Shown: piece by piece, positions 1 through 8,720 of the stretch
How the letters are laid out: every line of letters starts with the position of its first letter
How positions within the stretch are numbered: the stretch's first letter is position 1
Origin: Reyranella sp.
GTDB lineage: Bacteria > Pseudomonadota > Alphaproteobacteria > Reyranellales > Reyranellaceae
Length of the DNA: 64,000 nt
Direction of reading: 5' to 3'
Assembly (NCBI RefSeq): GCF_030651995.1
Contig: NZ_JAUSBN010000030.1
Coordinates: forward strand, 1 to 64,000
Program-made: the position numbers and the translations under genes
Notes under the pieces: model-generated
What the model was told of the DNA's origin: nothing
The model's input: only the letters and a program-made list of their open reading frames with translations
Database searches by the model: none

Positions 1-93
1 CTCGCACGCCTGCAGGACCATCCGGCCAAACGCATCGACGAACTCATGCCCTGGAACTGGAGACAACAGCAGGATCAGCGCGCTGCTGCTTGA
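1..93 (+). CDS. IS66-family transposase, C-terminal end (partial)
   Basis: The window opens inside a reading frame of 30 codons before a TGA. It reads LARLQDHPAKRIDELMPWNW and then a Gln-rich tail. This matches the C-terminal segment of IS66 transposases, which typically ends in a 'DHP-RI-ELLPWNW' block. Only the tail is inside the window, so whether the copy is intact cannot be judged. It is the first of several insertion-sequence traces in the 4 kb left of the island. Confidence 0.75.
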   Translation, partial: LARLQDHPAKRIDELMPWNWRQQQDQRAAA

Positions 94-149
94 TCTCTCC
101 GCGTCAACTCCTCAGGCCGCGGCCTTCACCGGATGCGTACGTCTTACGC
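1..149 (+). mobile_element. Right end of an IS66-type insertion sequence
   Basis: Beyond the transposase stop there are about 55 non-coding bases rich in CCGCGGCC. The element appears to end near 149. Read on the minus strand the end begins GTAAGACGTACGCATCC, which resembles the GTAAGC...CCGGTGAA inverted ends of IS66 relatives. The left end is outside the window, so the 8-bp target duplication cannot be checked. Confidence 0.5.
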
Positions 150-258
150 AAGTTCGGTGCGCCGTTGACCGTGGTTAAGTGACCTGCCGTCCGGTTTCCG
201 GCCCAGTATAATATTGATTTGTCTGCGATTTTACCCAGCACGAGCAGGGAGATCATCC

Positions 259-393
259 ATGGACACAATCGTCGGCTTCATTCTTGCCGGCCTCCTTGTC
301 GCACTCTGTGTCGGATTCGGGTCAGCCGTGTCGACGGGGGTTACGAGGCTTCTGAGCGAGGAGGATCCTGGCGATAAAGGGGCGCCGGATTAG
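259..393 (+). CDS. Small single-span membrane protein, hypothetical
   Basis: A 44-residue frame starts at ATG with a purine-rich GGGAG about 8 bases upstream. Residues 4-26 form one hydrophobic stretch rich in Gly, Leu, Ala and Val. It is followed by a short acidic and charged tail ending KGAPD. This is the layout of a one-pass small membrane protein with a cytoplasmic tail. No family is recognised. It lies between an IS66 end and a YhaN remnant, so it may be a survivor of a disrupted region or a chance frame. Confidence 0.4.
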   Translation: MDTIVGFILAGLLVALCVGFGSAVSTGVTRLLSEEDPGDKGAPD

Positions 394-652
394 ACGCTAG
401 CTCCTCACAAGATAGTGCCCCAGCGAGCCGAGGGGGTATCCAGAGAACCGTAGACCGTTCGATTATTGTAGGCTTCGTCGCGTTCGCGATTTGCACTACT
501 TGCGAGAGCGTACATACCCCAAGTACTTTTAGAAAGAACTGCATGGGGTTGCCTCTGAGGAGCTAGTCCTACGCAAGCCAAGCTCTCGTCATACAGTTCG
601 CCATGTTGCAGCCGTGAGCCACCGTGCAATCGCCACTTAACATCCATCATTA

Positions 653-934
653 GAGCCGCCGGAGCCTCTCTTCCAAATAGACCTGATCTGTCTCAAATGT
701 TCTGACGACGGACACGCGGCACTCGAGCAATGTCTCGAAACGGCCACGCCATTTCCGTTCATCGTTGACGATCTGTTCGTCAATTTTGACGATGCGAGAT
801 CCTTGGCCGGCTTCAAAATCCTAGCACAAGTGGCCCGTAAGACGCAGGTAGTCTTTCTTACGCATCACGAGCACCTCTTGGAGGCGGCTCGCACAGCGAT
901 GCCCGAGCACCCGGCTCCCATCCGACTTGCGTGA
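653..934 (+). pseudogene. YhaN-like AAA/SMC ATPase, C-terminal remnant
   Basis: The frame ending in TGA at 932-934 reads PFIVDDLFVNFDDARS, then TQVVFLTHHEHLLEAA. This is the Walker-B/D-loop and switch-His region that ends YhaN-type SMC-like ATPases. These normally exceed 1000 residues and pair with a YhaO nuclease. No in-frame start exists and the expected LSDGTRDQ-type signature just upstream is not recognisable, so only about 90 degraded C-terminal codons remain. Confidence 0.65.
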
Positions 935-939
935 GGGCG

Positions 940-1200
940 TCCTATCCAGTGACGAAGCGGACTTCGGATTGGGCCGGCCGGCGACGAACGGTACTGCTGG
1001 TCAGTTCGGTGTCTTTGTCAGAGGTGATCATCTCCGGTCTGCCACACCACGCGGCACTGACATATAGCTCGCGGAAGACGTTCAACTACCACATACGTAA
1101 GTTCGGCACGGTTGCCATGTACTCGCCGTTGAAGACGTCGATCACGTTTGGGAGCCGGATCCTGCGACCATTGACGAAGCTGATCGCTCATGAAGTCTAG
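940..1200 (-). pseudogene. IS3-family transposase (orfB) remnant
   Basis: On the minus strand the sequence reads LDFMSDQL, then in another frame VNGRRIRLPNVIDVFNGEYM, then in a third frame GRPEMITSDKDTELTSS. This is the order of the rve integrase core of IS3-group transposases (DF-SDQL, the first catalytic D in VID, then GRP-SDNGTE-TS). At least two frameshifts and a stop separate the blocks, so the gene is dead. The plus-strand 89-codon frame over the same DNA is its shadow. Confidence 0.65.
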
Positions 1201-1363
1201 CGACCAGCTCGATCTGTCTCTTGGGATTCAACCGCACCGCGATGCATACCGGTCACGGTGCGAGCGCACTATTCGAGAAGAATCGCCACTGAAAGCCGCC
1301 AATCTGCCTAACGAGGCCGCCGTCTGCCGTAAATAGTCCGACACAATAGAGGAGATCGGTCAG

Positions 1364-1519
1364 ATGGCCTATAGATGGACGGTCCGGGACGTGGATGCAG
1401 ACGCTCTGGAGATGATTCGATTGGTTCGGGCGCATTGTGGTCTCTCGATGGGAGTGCTCCTGTCAGACGCCATTCGCGTTTGGTACGACGCGCTCCCAGA
1501 GATCGATGACGATCAATGA
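1364..1519 (+). CDS. Small ribbon-helix-helix-like protein, hypothetical
   Basis: A 51-residue frame starts at ATG with GAGGAG about 10 bases upstream. It begins MAYRWTVRDVDADALEMIR and ends LSDAIRVWYDALPEIDDDQ. The short beta-like start followed by two helices, with a glycine-containing turn (HCGLSMG), fits small ribbon-helix-helix DNA-binding proteins of plasmids and islands. The fold is inferred only from the pattern. Its tail overlaps by 7 bases the tail of the convergent small gene at 1513-1737. Confidence 0.45.
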   Translation: MAYRWTVRDVDADALEMIRLVRAHCGLSMGVLLSDAIRVWYDALPEIDDDQ

Positions 1520-1737
1520 CTCTCCGCACAGACGTCGGAGGCACCAATGAGTTCATCGTCCTGGATCTCCACCAATAACTCTTCGAGCGTCATCCCCGCC
1601 GGCAGATGCTTTGTAAGGAGGGCATCGTTCACAAGACCCATGACTATCGTTTCGACACAACTGGATGTGCGAGCAGCTAAAGCCATTAGCCCAAGCGCTT
1701 GCTCATCATTGAGTTCGAGCGTCAACTTAGTCGACAT
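1513..1737 (-). CDS. Small hypothetical protein, possible antitoxin-type DNA-binding protein
   Basis: A 74-residue protein begins MSTKLTLELNDEQALGLMAL. A strong AGGAGG lies 7 bases before the ATG, which makes the start convincing. The beta strand followed by helices is reminiscent of ribbon-helix-helix antitoxins, and the acidic C-terminus (LEELLVEIQDDE) would suit a toxin-binding tail. No toxin gene lies next to it on the same strand. The family is not recognised. Confidence 0.5.
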   Translation of the reverse strand: MSTKLTLELNDEQALGLMALAARTSSCVETIVMGLVNDALLTKHLPAGMTLEELLVEIQDDELIGASDVCAESH

Positions 1738-1992
1738 TTAGTCCTCCTACGTTCAGGTCGATCACCGTGACCGCGACGGGTTTGAGTACGTGAACGATTA
1801 AGCACTCTGATCCCCGTACCGGACGACTTAGCTCTTGGGCTTCGCGAACCAGCACCAAGTCCCCGGTGCGGTTTAGCTCTCATTGCCGCCACTCGCCAAG
1901 GGGCCCACCCACCCGACGCGCCCCGATAGCAGCGCCGTGGCTGCCTTGATCCCGAACGACGAGACCGATGCTGTTCCGGGTGATGTGGCGCA

Positions 1993-2805
1993 TCAGCGAA
2001 TGCGATAGCGTCGGCTGTGGACGTTCGAATCTAGTCGCCGATGGCCGCGGGGTGCCAACCGGGGCTGCGCCTCCACCCGCAAGGGCTCCAACGCGCCCTC
2101 GATGCCGACGAGCGGCTCGTTCTTTGTCATGCTGTCGAGGAACCCGGTCCGATAGATCGGACGCAGCACGGCCTCGCCATTCTTCCATCCCGGGAGTGCA
2201 CCCCACAGGACCGGCGCTCCAAATCGAAATGGGTCGGAGAACTCCTCTAGCTCGCCGAAGTCAAACATAACGAGCTTCTGACTATTCTCCCATTTGCGCA
2301 GTAGCTCGCTGCTTCCCGTGGGCACAATGTACGTTCTGAAACTACCCGGTACTAACCGTCCAAGGTGCAGCGCCGTAACGAACTTCTTCCTGTCATTCTT
2401 CGACCGCATGCCGTCTACGACCCAGCACATCTGGCCGTAAATCGCCTCACGCGAAGAACGTTCGTCGTCCGAAATGTTTGAATGCTGAAACTCCAGCACC
2501 TGCCCATGTGCAGTCTTCACGTCTGCCAGATGGCGCTCACCGTTCTCGGCACGGTGGCCGACTTCCTGCCACTCCTTCGGAAACGCGTTTTTCCAATTGC
2601 GGTGCCATTCGGTCTCTGGCTCCCAACGGTGTTCAAAGTGTCCCGGTGGGTGAGACCAATATGGCACTCGGATTCTGCCACATTTCGGCTTCAGCGGAAC
2701 TTCGCATATCGGACATTGTCCAATAAGGCCGCGCTCGGCTTCCCGCCGTTCGCCGTTGCTCATTGCGTACTTCAATTCTCGTCTCTCATAGTTGCCGCGA
2801 AGCAT
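1993..2805 (-). CDS. CoiA-like nuclease-domain protein
   Basis: About 270 residues. The N-terminus has a zinc-finger-like pattern (CPIC near residue 31, then PKCG and a WSH). Residues 80-130 carry HLADVKTAHGQVLEFQHS followed by S-DER and a Trp/Val-rich strand. That arrangement (D, then E-x-Q, then S) is the divergent PD-(D/E)XK core of the CoiA family, whose members occur in competence loci and on mobile elements. The last 40 residues turn arginine-rich and may be read out of frame. The start may instead be the ATG at 2763. The substrate is unknown. Confidence 0.6.
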   Translation of the reverse strand: MLRGNYERRELKYAMSNGERREAERGLIGQCPICEVPLKPKCGRIRVPYWSHPPGHFEHRWEPETEWHRNWKNAFPKEWQEVGHRAENGERHLADVKTAHGQVLEFQHSNISDDERSSREAIYGQMCWVVDGMRSKNDRKKFVTALHLGRLVPGSFRTYIVPTGSSELLRKWENSQKLVMFDFGELEEFSDPFRFGAPVLWGALPGWKNGEAVLRPIYRTGFLDSMTKNEPLVGIEGALEPLRVEAQPRLAPRGHRRLDSNVHSRRYRIR

Positions 2806-2979
2806 CTCCGCTAGACTACTTCGATCCTCCCGTGAGGGCTTCGATCAAATCCGGGTATCGCTCCTAATGACGGCGCATCCGTCTCCACCAGCCCATCAGA
2901 GTTGATGTTCGTGTAGGAACAGGTCCAACACACTCGATCAGGCACGCTTGTGTACTCCAACAAGAATTAGGGTCACCTC

Positions 2980-3843
2980 ATGCGCCTGAAAAGGGAACGT
3001 GACAGCGTCATCGATAAGAAGATCGCGCAATACCACACCGAGTTCACTACCGATGCCAAGGGCAATGAACGAGGCAGCCTGCCGTACTCTCGAATGGAAG
3101 AGCGTCATATTCGCGACATCCGCGACGAGAAATCGGATTTTCCGGAAGCCGCAAACGGTCGGCTCAAGGCTCTGCGCCAGCTATTTCGGTGGGCGAAGAC
3201 CACCGGCCGTATTGCTACGAATCCAGCCGCATCGGTCGAACGACTGGGAAGCTCGTCAGAGGGCTTCCACACTTGGACCGAGGAGGAGGTCGCACAGTTC
3301 GAGGCTCGTCACCCCGTCGGCACCAAGGCTCGTTTGGCCTTCGCGCTGCTGCGGTATACCGGCGTCCGCCGCTCCGACGTGATCAAGCTTGGACCGGGTA
3401 TGGAGAAGGATGGCGCTCTCGTATTCACGATTACTAAGGGGTCCAAGCGCAAGGGACGACCCGGCGAAGCAGCCCCGGGGCCAAAGCGGCTGGCGCTGCC
3501 GATCCTGCCCCAGCTACGTGCGATCCTCGACCAGACCCCGAGCAAGCACATGACCTATCTGATCACCGAGTGGGGGAAGCCCTTCACGGCTCCCGGTTTC
3601 GGCAACAAGTTTCGTGACTGGTGCAACGAAGCTGGCCTCCGACATTGCTCGGCGCACGGCGTCAGAAAATTTGACGCGACAACCGCTGCGGAGAACGGCG
3701 CTACCGAGCACCAGCTTATGGCGATGTTCGGTTGGGACAGCCCCAAGCAGGCCGGTGTGTACACGCGCAAGGCGAATCGTTCGAAGCTCGCGAAGGGAGC
3801 GATGCATCTGCTCGTACCCGAGAATGAGAACGAAAAAGTCTGA
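2980..3843 (+). CDS. Tyrosine recombinase/phage integrase, N-terminally short
   Basis: 287 residues with a core-binding helix region (LKALRQLFRWA) and a catalytic domain. The first Arg is in TGVRRSDV, the His/Arg pair in SAHGVRKFDAT, and the nucleophile Tyr in GVYTRKAN. Related integrases are about 60-100 residues longer at the N-terminus, and no good ribosome site precedes the ATG, so the arm-binding part may be lost. It stops 84 bases before the tRNA-Thr fragment at 3927 and points towards it. It probably belonged to an older element at the same locus, not to the 42-kb island, which has its own integrase at the other end. Confidence 0.8.
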   Translation: MRLKRERDSVIDKKIAQYHTEFTTDAKGNERGSLPYSRMEERHIRDIRDEKSDFPEAANGRLKALRQLFRWAKTTGRIATNPAASVERLGSSSEGFHTWTEEEVAQFEARHPVGTKARLAFALLRYTGVRRSDVIKLGPGMEKDGALVFTITKGSKRKGRPGEAAPGPKRLALPILPQLRAILDQTPSKHMTYLITEWGKPFTAPGFGNKFRDWCNEAGLRHCSAHGVRKFDATTAAENGATEHQLMAMFGWDSPKQAGVYTRKANRSKLAKGAMHLLVPENENEKV

Positions 3844-3876
3844 GAAGTGTCCCACTTTCGAGAAGTGGGACACTTC
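3844..3876. terminator. Perfect 13-bp hairpin after the integrase gene
   Basis: Immediately after the integrase TGA, arms GAAGTGTCCCACT and AGTGGGACACTTC pair perfectly around a 7-base loop. On the plus strand it is followed by GCGAAAAA rather than a T-run. On the minus strand it is followed by ACTTTTTCG. It therefore looks like a terminator working best leftwards, or a recombinase-related palindrome next to the attachment site. Confidence 0.5.
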
Positions 3877-3926
3877 GCGAAAAATTCCGACGTCAAATCA
3901 ATGACTTGCGCGGTGGAAAAAAGGTG

Positions 3927-3951
3927 ATGGTGCCCCGAGACGGAATCGAAC
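3927..3951. repeat. Left attachment site: tRNA-Thr 3'-end fragment (direct repeat with 46307-46331)
   Basis: These 25 bases are identical to the 3' end and T-arm of the tRNA-Thr gene at the other end of the island (46307-46331). The identity stops sharply on both sides: G versus A before it, A versus C after it. A partial tRNA copy at the far end is the standard scar of tRNA-directed integration, so this marks the left boundary of the island. Confidence 0.85.
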
Positions 3952-4288
3952 ACCCTGCTATCTCATTGAAATTAATTGTATTTTCTAGAAGAGCACCTTT
4001 TTGTGTACCCATCAATGTACCCAGCGCTTAGCCGCCATTCGGCGAGAGCGGTGCGCCGACAGACCACGGGCAGGCGGTCTTGAGGCGGCGGAGGAGCGGA
4101 AGCCGTCGCATACAACCGCTGCGTCCGGTGGCCAACGGGCCGTCCGACCGGCGATTCCACTCGCGCGTTCGCACGGCGAGTTGGAGAGTTTAGGTCGAAA
4201 GCGCTGGACGGGCTCATACTTGAGAGCCGGGCGACAGGAGTAGAGGACTCGCTGGCCGCGGACGCGAACACCCTGTCCCGGCGTTGGC
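3952..4288. other. Island left end, no gene seen
   Basis: Apart from the TGTACCCA repeats near its left end, this 337-base stretch holds no frame with a credible start or family match. The frames on both strands are low-complexity and Arg/Pro-rich. Confidence 0.5.
4003..4023. repeat. Paired TGTACCCA repeats, probable integrase arm sites (left)
   Basis: GTGTACCCA (4003-4011) and ATGTACCCA (4015-4023) lie about 50-75 bases inside the left attachment copy. The same word recurs three times just inside the right end (46139-46176). Direct repeats of this sort flanking both attachment sites are typical arm-binding sites for tyrosine integrases. This is inferred from position and repetition only. 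Confidence 0.45.
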
Positions 4289-4630
4289 TTAGTTTGAAAC
4301 TAGGGGATGACGCGGCCCCCACAGAATGATGGCGGCGCCAACAAGGCAGAAACACGCCCCAATGACATCCCAGTGGTCGGGCCGCACGCCTTCCGCCAGC
4401 CAAAGCCAGAACAGAGCGGCGACGATGTAGACGCCGCCATAGGTCGCGTAACTCCTGCCGGCATGCTCCGCGTCAACGAGCGTGAGGAAGTAGGCGAACA
4501 GCGCCAGCGAGATCATGCCCGGGACCAGCCACCAGATTGATCTTCCCATTCGGCGCCAAGCCCAGAACGCGAAGCAGCCGATGATTTCGGTACTCGCGGC
4601 GCTGACGAACGCAACAAGTGACCAATGCAT
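4289..4630 (-). CDS. ynfA: YnfA/UPF0060 family small membrane protein
   Basis: 113 residues with four hydrophobic spans. It has the family landmarks [13 protein letters not shown] early, then [19 protein letters not shown], and a final span before [13 protein letters not shown]0060/YnfA proteins resemble half-size small multidrug-resistance (SMR) transporters in the inner membrane; their substrate is not settled. Length is normal (about 108). It is the first cargo gene inside the left island boundary and faces outwards. Confidence 0.85.
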   Translation of the reverse strand: MHWSLVAFVSAASTEIIGCFAFWAWRRMGRSIWWLVPGMISLALFAYFLTLVDAEHAGRSYATYGGVYIVAALFWLWLAEGVRPDHWDVIGACFCLVGAAIILWGPRHPLVSN

Positions 4631-4796
4631 GCAACGCGCTCCGGATAGTTTACCCGGCCGAAGTAACGCGCTTCTTGTAAGGGCCGCGCTTCTTCGGCGC
4701 TGGCGTCAATCAGCGCCACGACATCGTCCATGGTTCACAGGTCTTGGACGCGCCAGCGGCCATACGAGCCTCGTCGATGACACCCAAACCTTGCCG

Positions 4797-5021
4797 CTAG
4801 TACTTTGCAGTTGGCTCTTCCAACCGCAAGTTCACGGCCGCTGGACTTGAGCCTCCTCGGTCTTCCACATCGAAGTGCCATCGCTGGCCCTTCTCTATCG
4901 TGTCCAATCCCGCTTTATTCACCTCACTGATGTGGAGAAAGACTTTTGGTTGCTTGTCGTCTCGGGAGATAATGCCGAATCCTCGATCGGCATTGACATA
5001 CTTGACAGTTCCCGACGGCAT
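4797..5021 (-). CDS. Cold-shock domain protein
   Basis: 74 residues, MPSGTVKYVNADRGFGIIS followed by VFLHISEV. These are the RNP1 (RGFGII) and RNP2 (VFLHI) RNA-binding strands of the cold-shock OB fold. The ATG at 5021 has GGGAGG spaced well upstream, and a longer frame to 5048 has no such support. The protein should bind single-stranded RNA or DNA as a chaperone. The usual KGFGFI is altered to RGFGII, within normal family variation. It is transcribed away from the SulP gene. Confidence 0.9.
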   Translation of the reverse strand: MPSGTVKYVNADRGFGIISRDDKQPKVFLHISEVNKAGLDTIEKGQRWHFDVEDRGGSSPAAVNLRLEEPTAKY

Positions 5022-5404
5022 TCCAACCTCCCGAATATTTGCGCGCATTCAACGCGGGCAGCATCTGCGCAATCAAACGCAAACCGGAGCCAAGACGTCC
5101 TCCATCACACGTGGTCTCCGACGTCGCCATCTGGCGTAAGATCCGGGCATAACGCAGGCTACTGCCGAGTTACGGCAGCAGGAGTGTGCTTTGGTTTGCG
5201 ACAAATCGAGCATTGCACCGACGGCACAAATATTGCATTCAAAATCTCCGATGTCACCGCCCTGACTGTTGCACTTTTTCGCCGACCTGCTCCGCCCGCA
5301 TTGCGAGCAGGGTTGGCATGTGCGTCGGCCCATTATTCGACCCAAATCAATCTTCGTTGAATCGTTGCTGCGGCTATGCCCGTAACACGACTGGAGACTA
5401 TTTC
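5022..5404. other. Divergent intergenic region between cold-shock and SulP genes
   Basis: 383 bases with no supported gene. It must carry the promoters of two divergent units. Frames that run through it in both directions are Cys/Arg/Ser-rich and look like noise. The apparent 73-codon N-terminal extension of the SulP frame falls here. Confidence 0.45.
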
Positions 5405-6895
5405 TTGTTCAAGTTTTCTTTCTCCCGCTTGCGTATCGACTGGCTCGGCAACATCAAGGGCGACATCCTTGCAGGCCTCGTGGTCGCTCTAGCCCTGATC
5501 CCAGAAGCCATCGCCTTCTCGATCATCGCCGGCGTCGACCCCAAGGTCGGGCTCTATGCTTCATTCTCAATCGCCGTCATTACCGCCATCGTAGGTGGCC
5601 GACCCGGCATGATCTCGGCCGCGACGGCGGCAACCGCGGTACTCATGGTGACGCTGGTCAAGGAACACGGACTGCAATACCTGCTGGTCGCCACGGTCCT
5701 GGCGGGCGTCCTGCAGGTCGCGGCGGGCTTTCTTCGCCTGGGCTACGTCATGCGATTCGTGTCGAAGTCGGTGATGACCGGCTTCGTCAACGCACTGGCG
5801 ATCCTGATTTTCATGGCCCAGCTTCCCGAGCTGATCGGCGTGACCTGGATGACCTATGTGTTGGTGGCCGCCGGCCTCGCCATCATTTACGGCTTTCCCC
5901 TCCTCACCAAGGCCGTGCCCTCGCCGCTCGTCTGCATCGTCGTGCTCACAGTCGCGGCCATCGTGCTGGGCATCGACGTCCGTACAGTGGGCGACATGGG
6001 CGAGCTGCCGTCGACGCTGCCGGTGTTCCTGCTGCCCGACGTGCCACTCACCCTCGAGACGTTCCTGATCGTACTGCCCTACTCGGTGCCCGTCGCCGCC
6101 GTCGGCCTGCTCGAATCGCTGATGACGGCGCAGATCGTTGACGAGTTGACCGACACGACCAGCGACAAGAACCGCGAATGCGTCGGCCAGGGCGTCGCCA
6201 ACATGGCCACCGGCTTCATCGGCGGCATGGCCGGATGCGCCATGATCGGCCAGTCTGTCATCAACGTGAAGGCCGGCGGTCGCGGGCGACTCTCCACCTT
6301 CTGCTCGGGCATTTTCTTATTGTTCCTGATCGTCGTGCTGGGAGCCTGGGTCCAAAAGATACCGATGCCCGCCCTAGTGGCAATCATGATCATGGTCTCG
6401 ATCGGCACCTTCAGCTGGGTTTCGATCCGGAACCTCCAAACCCATCCGCGGTCGTCGAGCATCGTCATGCTGGCGACCGTTGCCGGTGTCGTCCTCACTC
6501 ACAATCTCGCGGTAGGCGTCGTTCTCGGTGTGTTGCTGTCGGGCATCTTCTTCGCTTGGAAGATTTCCCAGCTCTTCCGCGTCACCTCCGTCGCGTCGCC
6601 CGACACCTCCTCGCGCACCTACAAGGTCGAGGGCCAACTCTTCTTCGCTTCGGCTGAGGACTTTGCCAGCGCCTTCGACTTCAAGGAAGCGCTAGAGAAG
6701 GTCACGATCGACCTGAGTGCCGCCCATATCTGGGACATCTCCAGCGTCGCCGCGCTCGACATGGTCGTGCTGAAGTTCCGGCGCGAAGGCGCCGAGGTGG
6801 AGTTGATCGGTCTCAACAAGGCCAGCGAAACCATCGTCGACAGGCTTGCCATACATGACGAACCCGGGGCGCTCGACAAGCTCCAGGCGCATTGA
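5405..6895 (+). CDS. SulP-family anion transporter with STAS domain
   Basis: 496 residues from a TTG start that has CTGGAGA about 8 bases upstream. The frame is open further upstream but the extension is not family-like. The protein begins [19 protein letters not shown], then about ten to eleven membrane spans including the signature [20 protein letters not shown] cytosolic STAS domain occupies roughly the last 90 residues ([13 protein letters not shown] to [10 protein letters not shown]). SulP proteins carry sulphate, bicarbonate or dicarboxylates; the substrate here is unknown. The universal-stress gene follows after 13 bases, so the two are probably one transcript. Confidence 0.9.
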   Translation: MFKFSFSRLRIDWLGNIKGDILAGLVVALALIPEAIAFSIIAGVDPKVGLYASFSIAVITAIVGGRPGMISAATAATAVLMVTLVKEHGLQYLLVATVLAGVLQVAAGFLRLGYVMRFVSKSVMTGFVNALAILIFMAQLPELIGVTWMTYVLVAAGLAIIYGFPLLTKAVPSPLVCIVVLTVAAIVLGIDVRTVGDMGELPSTLPVFLLPDVPLTLETFLIVLPYSVPVAAVGLLESLMTAQIVDELTDTTSDKNRECVGQGVANMATGFIGGMAGCAMIGQSVINVKAGGRGRLSTFCSGIFLLFLIVVLGAWVQKIPMPALVAIMIMVSIGTFSWVSIRNLQTHPRSSSIVMLATVAGVVLTHNLAVGVVLGVLLSGIFFAWKISQLFRVTSVASPDTSSRTYKVEGQLFFASAEDFASAFDFKEALEKVTIDLSAAHIWDISSVAALDMVVLKFRREGAEVELIGLNKASETIVDRLAIHDEPGALDKLQAH

Positions 6896-6908
6896 AGGGG
6901 GACCGCAC

Positions 6909-7757
6909 ATGACCACAATCGTCGCCTGCATCGACGGCTCGATCTATTCGCAAAGCGTCGCCGACCACGCGGCCTGGGCGGCCGCGCGGCTGCCGGGAAC
7001 TGTCGAACTGCTGCAGGTGCTGGGACGCCGCGAGGCTTCCTCGCGCGATTTCAGCAGCAACTTCACCATCGACATGCAGGAAAGCCTGCTGACCGAACTG
7101 GCAACGCTGGATGCGCAGCGCGCAAAACTGCTGCAGAAACGCGGCCGCCTGGTGCTGGACGAGGCAAAGGCACGTGTTCAGGCGGCCGGTGTCGCCAACG
7201 TCACGGTCAGCCTGCGCAATGGCGATCTTCTGGAGACGCTGGCCGAGCGCGAAGCGACGGTCGACCTCATCGTGATCGGCAAGCGCGGCGAGGCCGCCGA
7301 TTTCGCGAAACTGCACCTCGGCTCCAACATCGAGCGCGTTGTACGCAGTCTCGAGCGACCGATCCTCGTCGCCTCGCGCGCCTTCCGGCCGATCTCGAAG
7401 GTACTGATCGCCTTCGACGGTGGCCCCAGCGCGCTCAAGGCGGTCGATCACGTCTCGCGCTCGCCGATGTTTGCGGGCCTCTCCGTCTCTCTGGTGACGG
7501 CGGGACGCGACGAGCCGGCGGTGCGCAGTCGGCTCGACGCCGCTGCGGCGCAGTTGCGCGGCGGCGGCCTTGCCGTCGACACGACGATCGAGCCCGGGCC
7601 TTCGGAGAAAGCGATCTCGTCCGTGATCGAGCGAAACGGCATCGACCTTCTTGTAATGGGTGCCTACGGCCATTCGCGGGTACGCAGCCTCATCATCGGC
7701 TCGACGACAACGGAGATGATCCGGGCGTGCCGGATTCCGGTGCTGTTGTTTCGCTAA
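6909..7757 (+). CDS. Universal stress protein, two tandem UspA domains
   Basis: 282 residues starting MTTIVACIDGSIYSQSVADH, with AAGGGGG before the ATG. Two UspA folds follow in tandem. The first runs to about residue 150 (DLIVIGKRG). The second starts at ISKVLIAFDGG and ends with DLLVMGAYGHSRVRSLIIGS, which holds the ATP-binding G-x2-G-x9-G(S/T) pattern. It sits just after the SulP gene, and SulP-Usp pairs are a recurrent arrangement in stress islands. Confidence 0.9.
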   Translation: MTTIVACIDGSIYSQSVADHAAWAAARLPGTVELLQVLGRREASSRDFSSNFTIDMQESLLTELATLDAQRAKLLQKRGRLVLDEAKARVQAAGVANVTVSLRNGDLLETLAEREATVDLIVIGKRGEAADFAKLHLGSNIERVVRSLERPILVASRAFRPISKVLIAFDGGPSALKAVDHVSRSPMFAGLSVSLVTAGRDEPAVRSRLDAAAAQLRGGGLAVDTTIEPGPSEKAISSVIERNGIDLLVMGAYGHSRVRSLIIGSTTTEMIRACRIPVLLFR

Positions 7758-8157
7758 ACTCGTCCTCAGATTCGCGCTCCGGGTCACTTCTCCCTGATTG
7801 AGGCAGCTGCGCGCCGATCATTTTTGGCTACAAACTGGCGTCCAAAAACGCTAAGGAGCTTGTGACGCAGTTGCTTTCTCTAGTCTCCCGCGGTCGATTG
7901 CCGACCCTGGGAACGAACCTCCTCAACGGAACGAGGGGGCGGGGCAGCCCTGCTCGATCGCACTGATGCGAGCGCAGTGGTTACGCAGGGGCAAGCTGAG
8001 CTTGAGCCCATTCCGCCGCGCCGTTGTGCCGGGAAAGAAATAGCCCTGTACGATCGGCTGGCGTTGGTAATGGTCCCAGTCTCCCAATGCCTGGTTCAGG
8101 AAAGCCCTGATCTGCGAAGTTTGCGCCCCGCGTCGACGGACGAGAGGAGCAAGAGCC
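7758..8157. other. Intergenic region, no supported gene
   Basis: 400 bases. A minus-strand frame (7923 to about 8160) reads RAFLNQALGDWDHYQRQPI and could be a decayed coding remnant, but it has no start signal and no family I know. I see no insertion-sequence ends. Confidence 0.35.
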
Positions 8158-8340
8158 ATGGCAAAGGTTAGACGACGCGATTGCTGTAGGCGCGAAGCCT
8201 TATACGAATCTGACGTGGAGAACGATGGATGGATCACGGTCCATCCGAATCTGGCCTCTTCAACGCCGCCGGAGCCGCGCGACGCAGGTTCAAAGTTTCG
8301 ACATCCTGCGGAGCCGACGACGAAAGGCCCTGCAAAATGA
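8158..8340 (+). CDS. Small hypothetical protein, first gene of a coupled trio
   Basis: 60 residues beginning MAKVRRRDCCRREALYESDV, with GAGGAG 8 bases before the ATG. Its TGA overlaps the ATG of the next gene (ATGA at 8337-8340), the classic sign of translational coupling. The N-terminus is basic and the rest is polar with no motif. I accept it because of the ribosome site and the coupling, not because of homology. Confidence 0.45.
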   Translation: MAKVRRRDCCRREALYESDVENDGWITVHPNLASSTPPEPRDAGSKFRHPAEPTTKGPAK

Positions 8341-8720
8341 GAGATGCCCATACCCTAAGAGACAGCCTTGAGCGATTGGGCCGTTGCGCGACTGCAGCCC
8401 TTCGAACGCCAGTCTGCGACGGAGCATGGCAGGAGTTGGTTCGGACCATCGTGTCCGAAAAAGCCGTTCTCAATGTCCCCCTCGAATCCGTCACGACGGA
8501 CGCTTTGCGGAGCCAAGTCATCGCCGACGCTGAGTGCATTTCTGCCAGTCTCGTTGCAACCCGTTGCCAAGGGACGCGTCTCGCAGTCACGGCAGAGCGC
8601 CATCTCGTGAATTATTGTCAGAACATGAAGAGCGGTATCGAGGCACTTCTGTCAGAGCTTCGACCTCGAACGGGGTCCTCGCCGAACGCCCAGATAGTCA
8701 GACCTTCGAGGCAGATCTGA
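8337..8720 (+). CDS. Hypothetical protein in DksA operon
   Basis: 127 residues, mostly helical, beginning MRDAHTLRDSLERLGRCATA. Several evenly spaced helices with hydrophobic heptad-like positions end in a polar tail. No family is recognised. Its start overlaps the preceding stop (ATGA) and its own stop overlaps the start of the DksA/TraR gene (TGATG, 8718-8722), so the three must be made together. Confidence 0.6.
   Translation: MRDAHTLRDSLERLGRCATAALRTPVCDGAWQELVRTIVSEKAVLNVPLESVTTDALRSQVIADAECISASLVATRCQGTRLAVTAERHLVNYCQNMKSGIEALLSELRPRTGSSPNAQIVRPSRQI

Noticed and set aside
394..650. Minus-strand 81-codon frame and plus-strand fragments left of the YhaN remnant
   Set aside because: No family pattern and no start signal; probably degraded mobile DNA.
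3972..4403. Minus-strand 143-codon frame at the island left end
   Set aside because: It overlaps ynfA in another frame, is Ser/Arg/Pro-rich, and has no ribosome site or family.
4640..4790. Short basic peptide ([10 protein letters not shown]) on the minus strand between ynfA and the cold-shock gene
   Set aside because: It looks like the tail of a longer lost gene, but the frame is broken and no start is visible, so it is too short to annotate.
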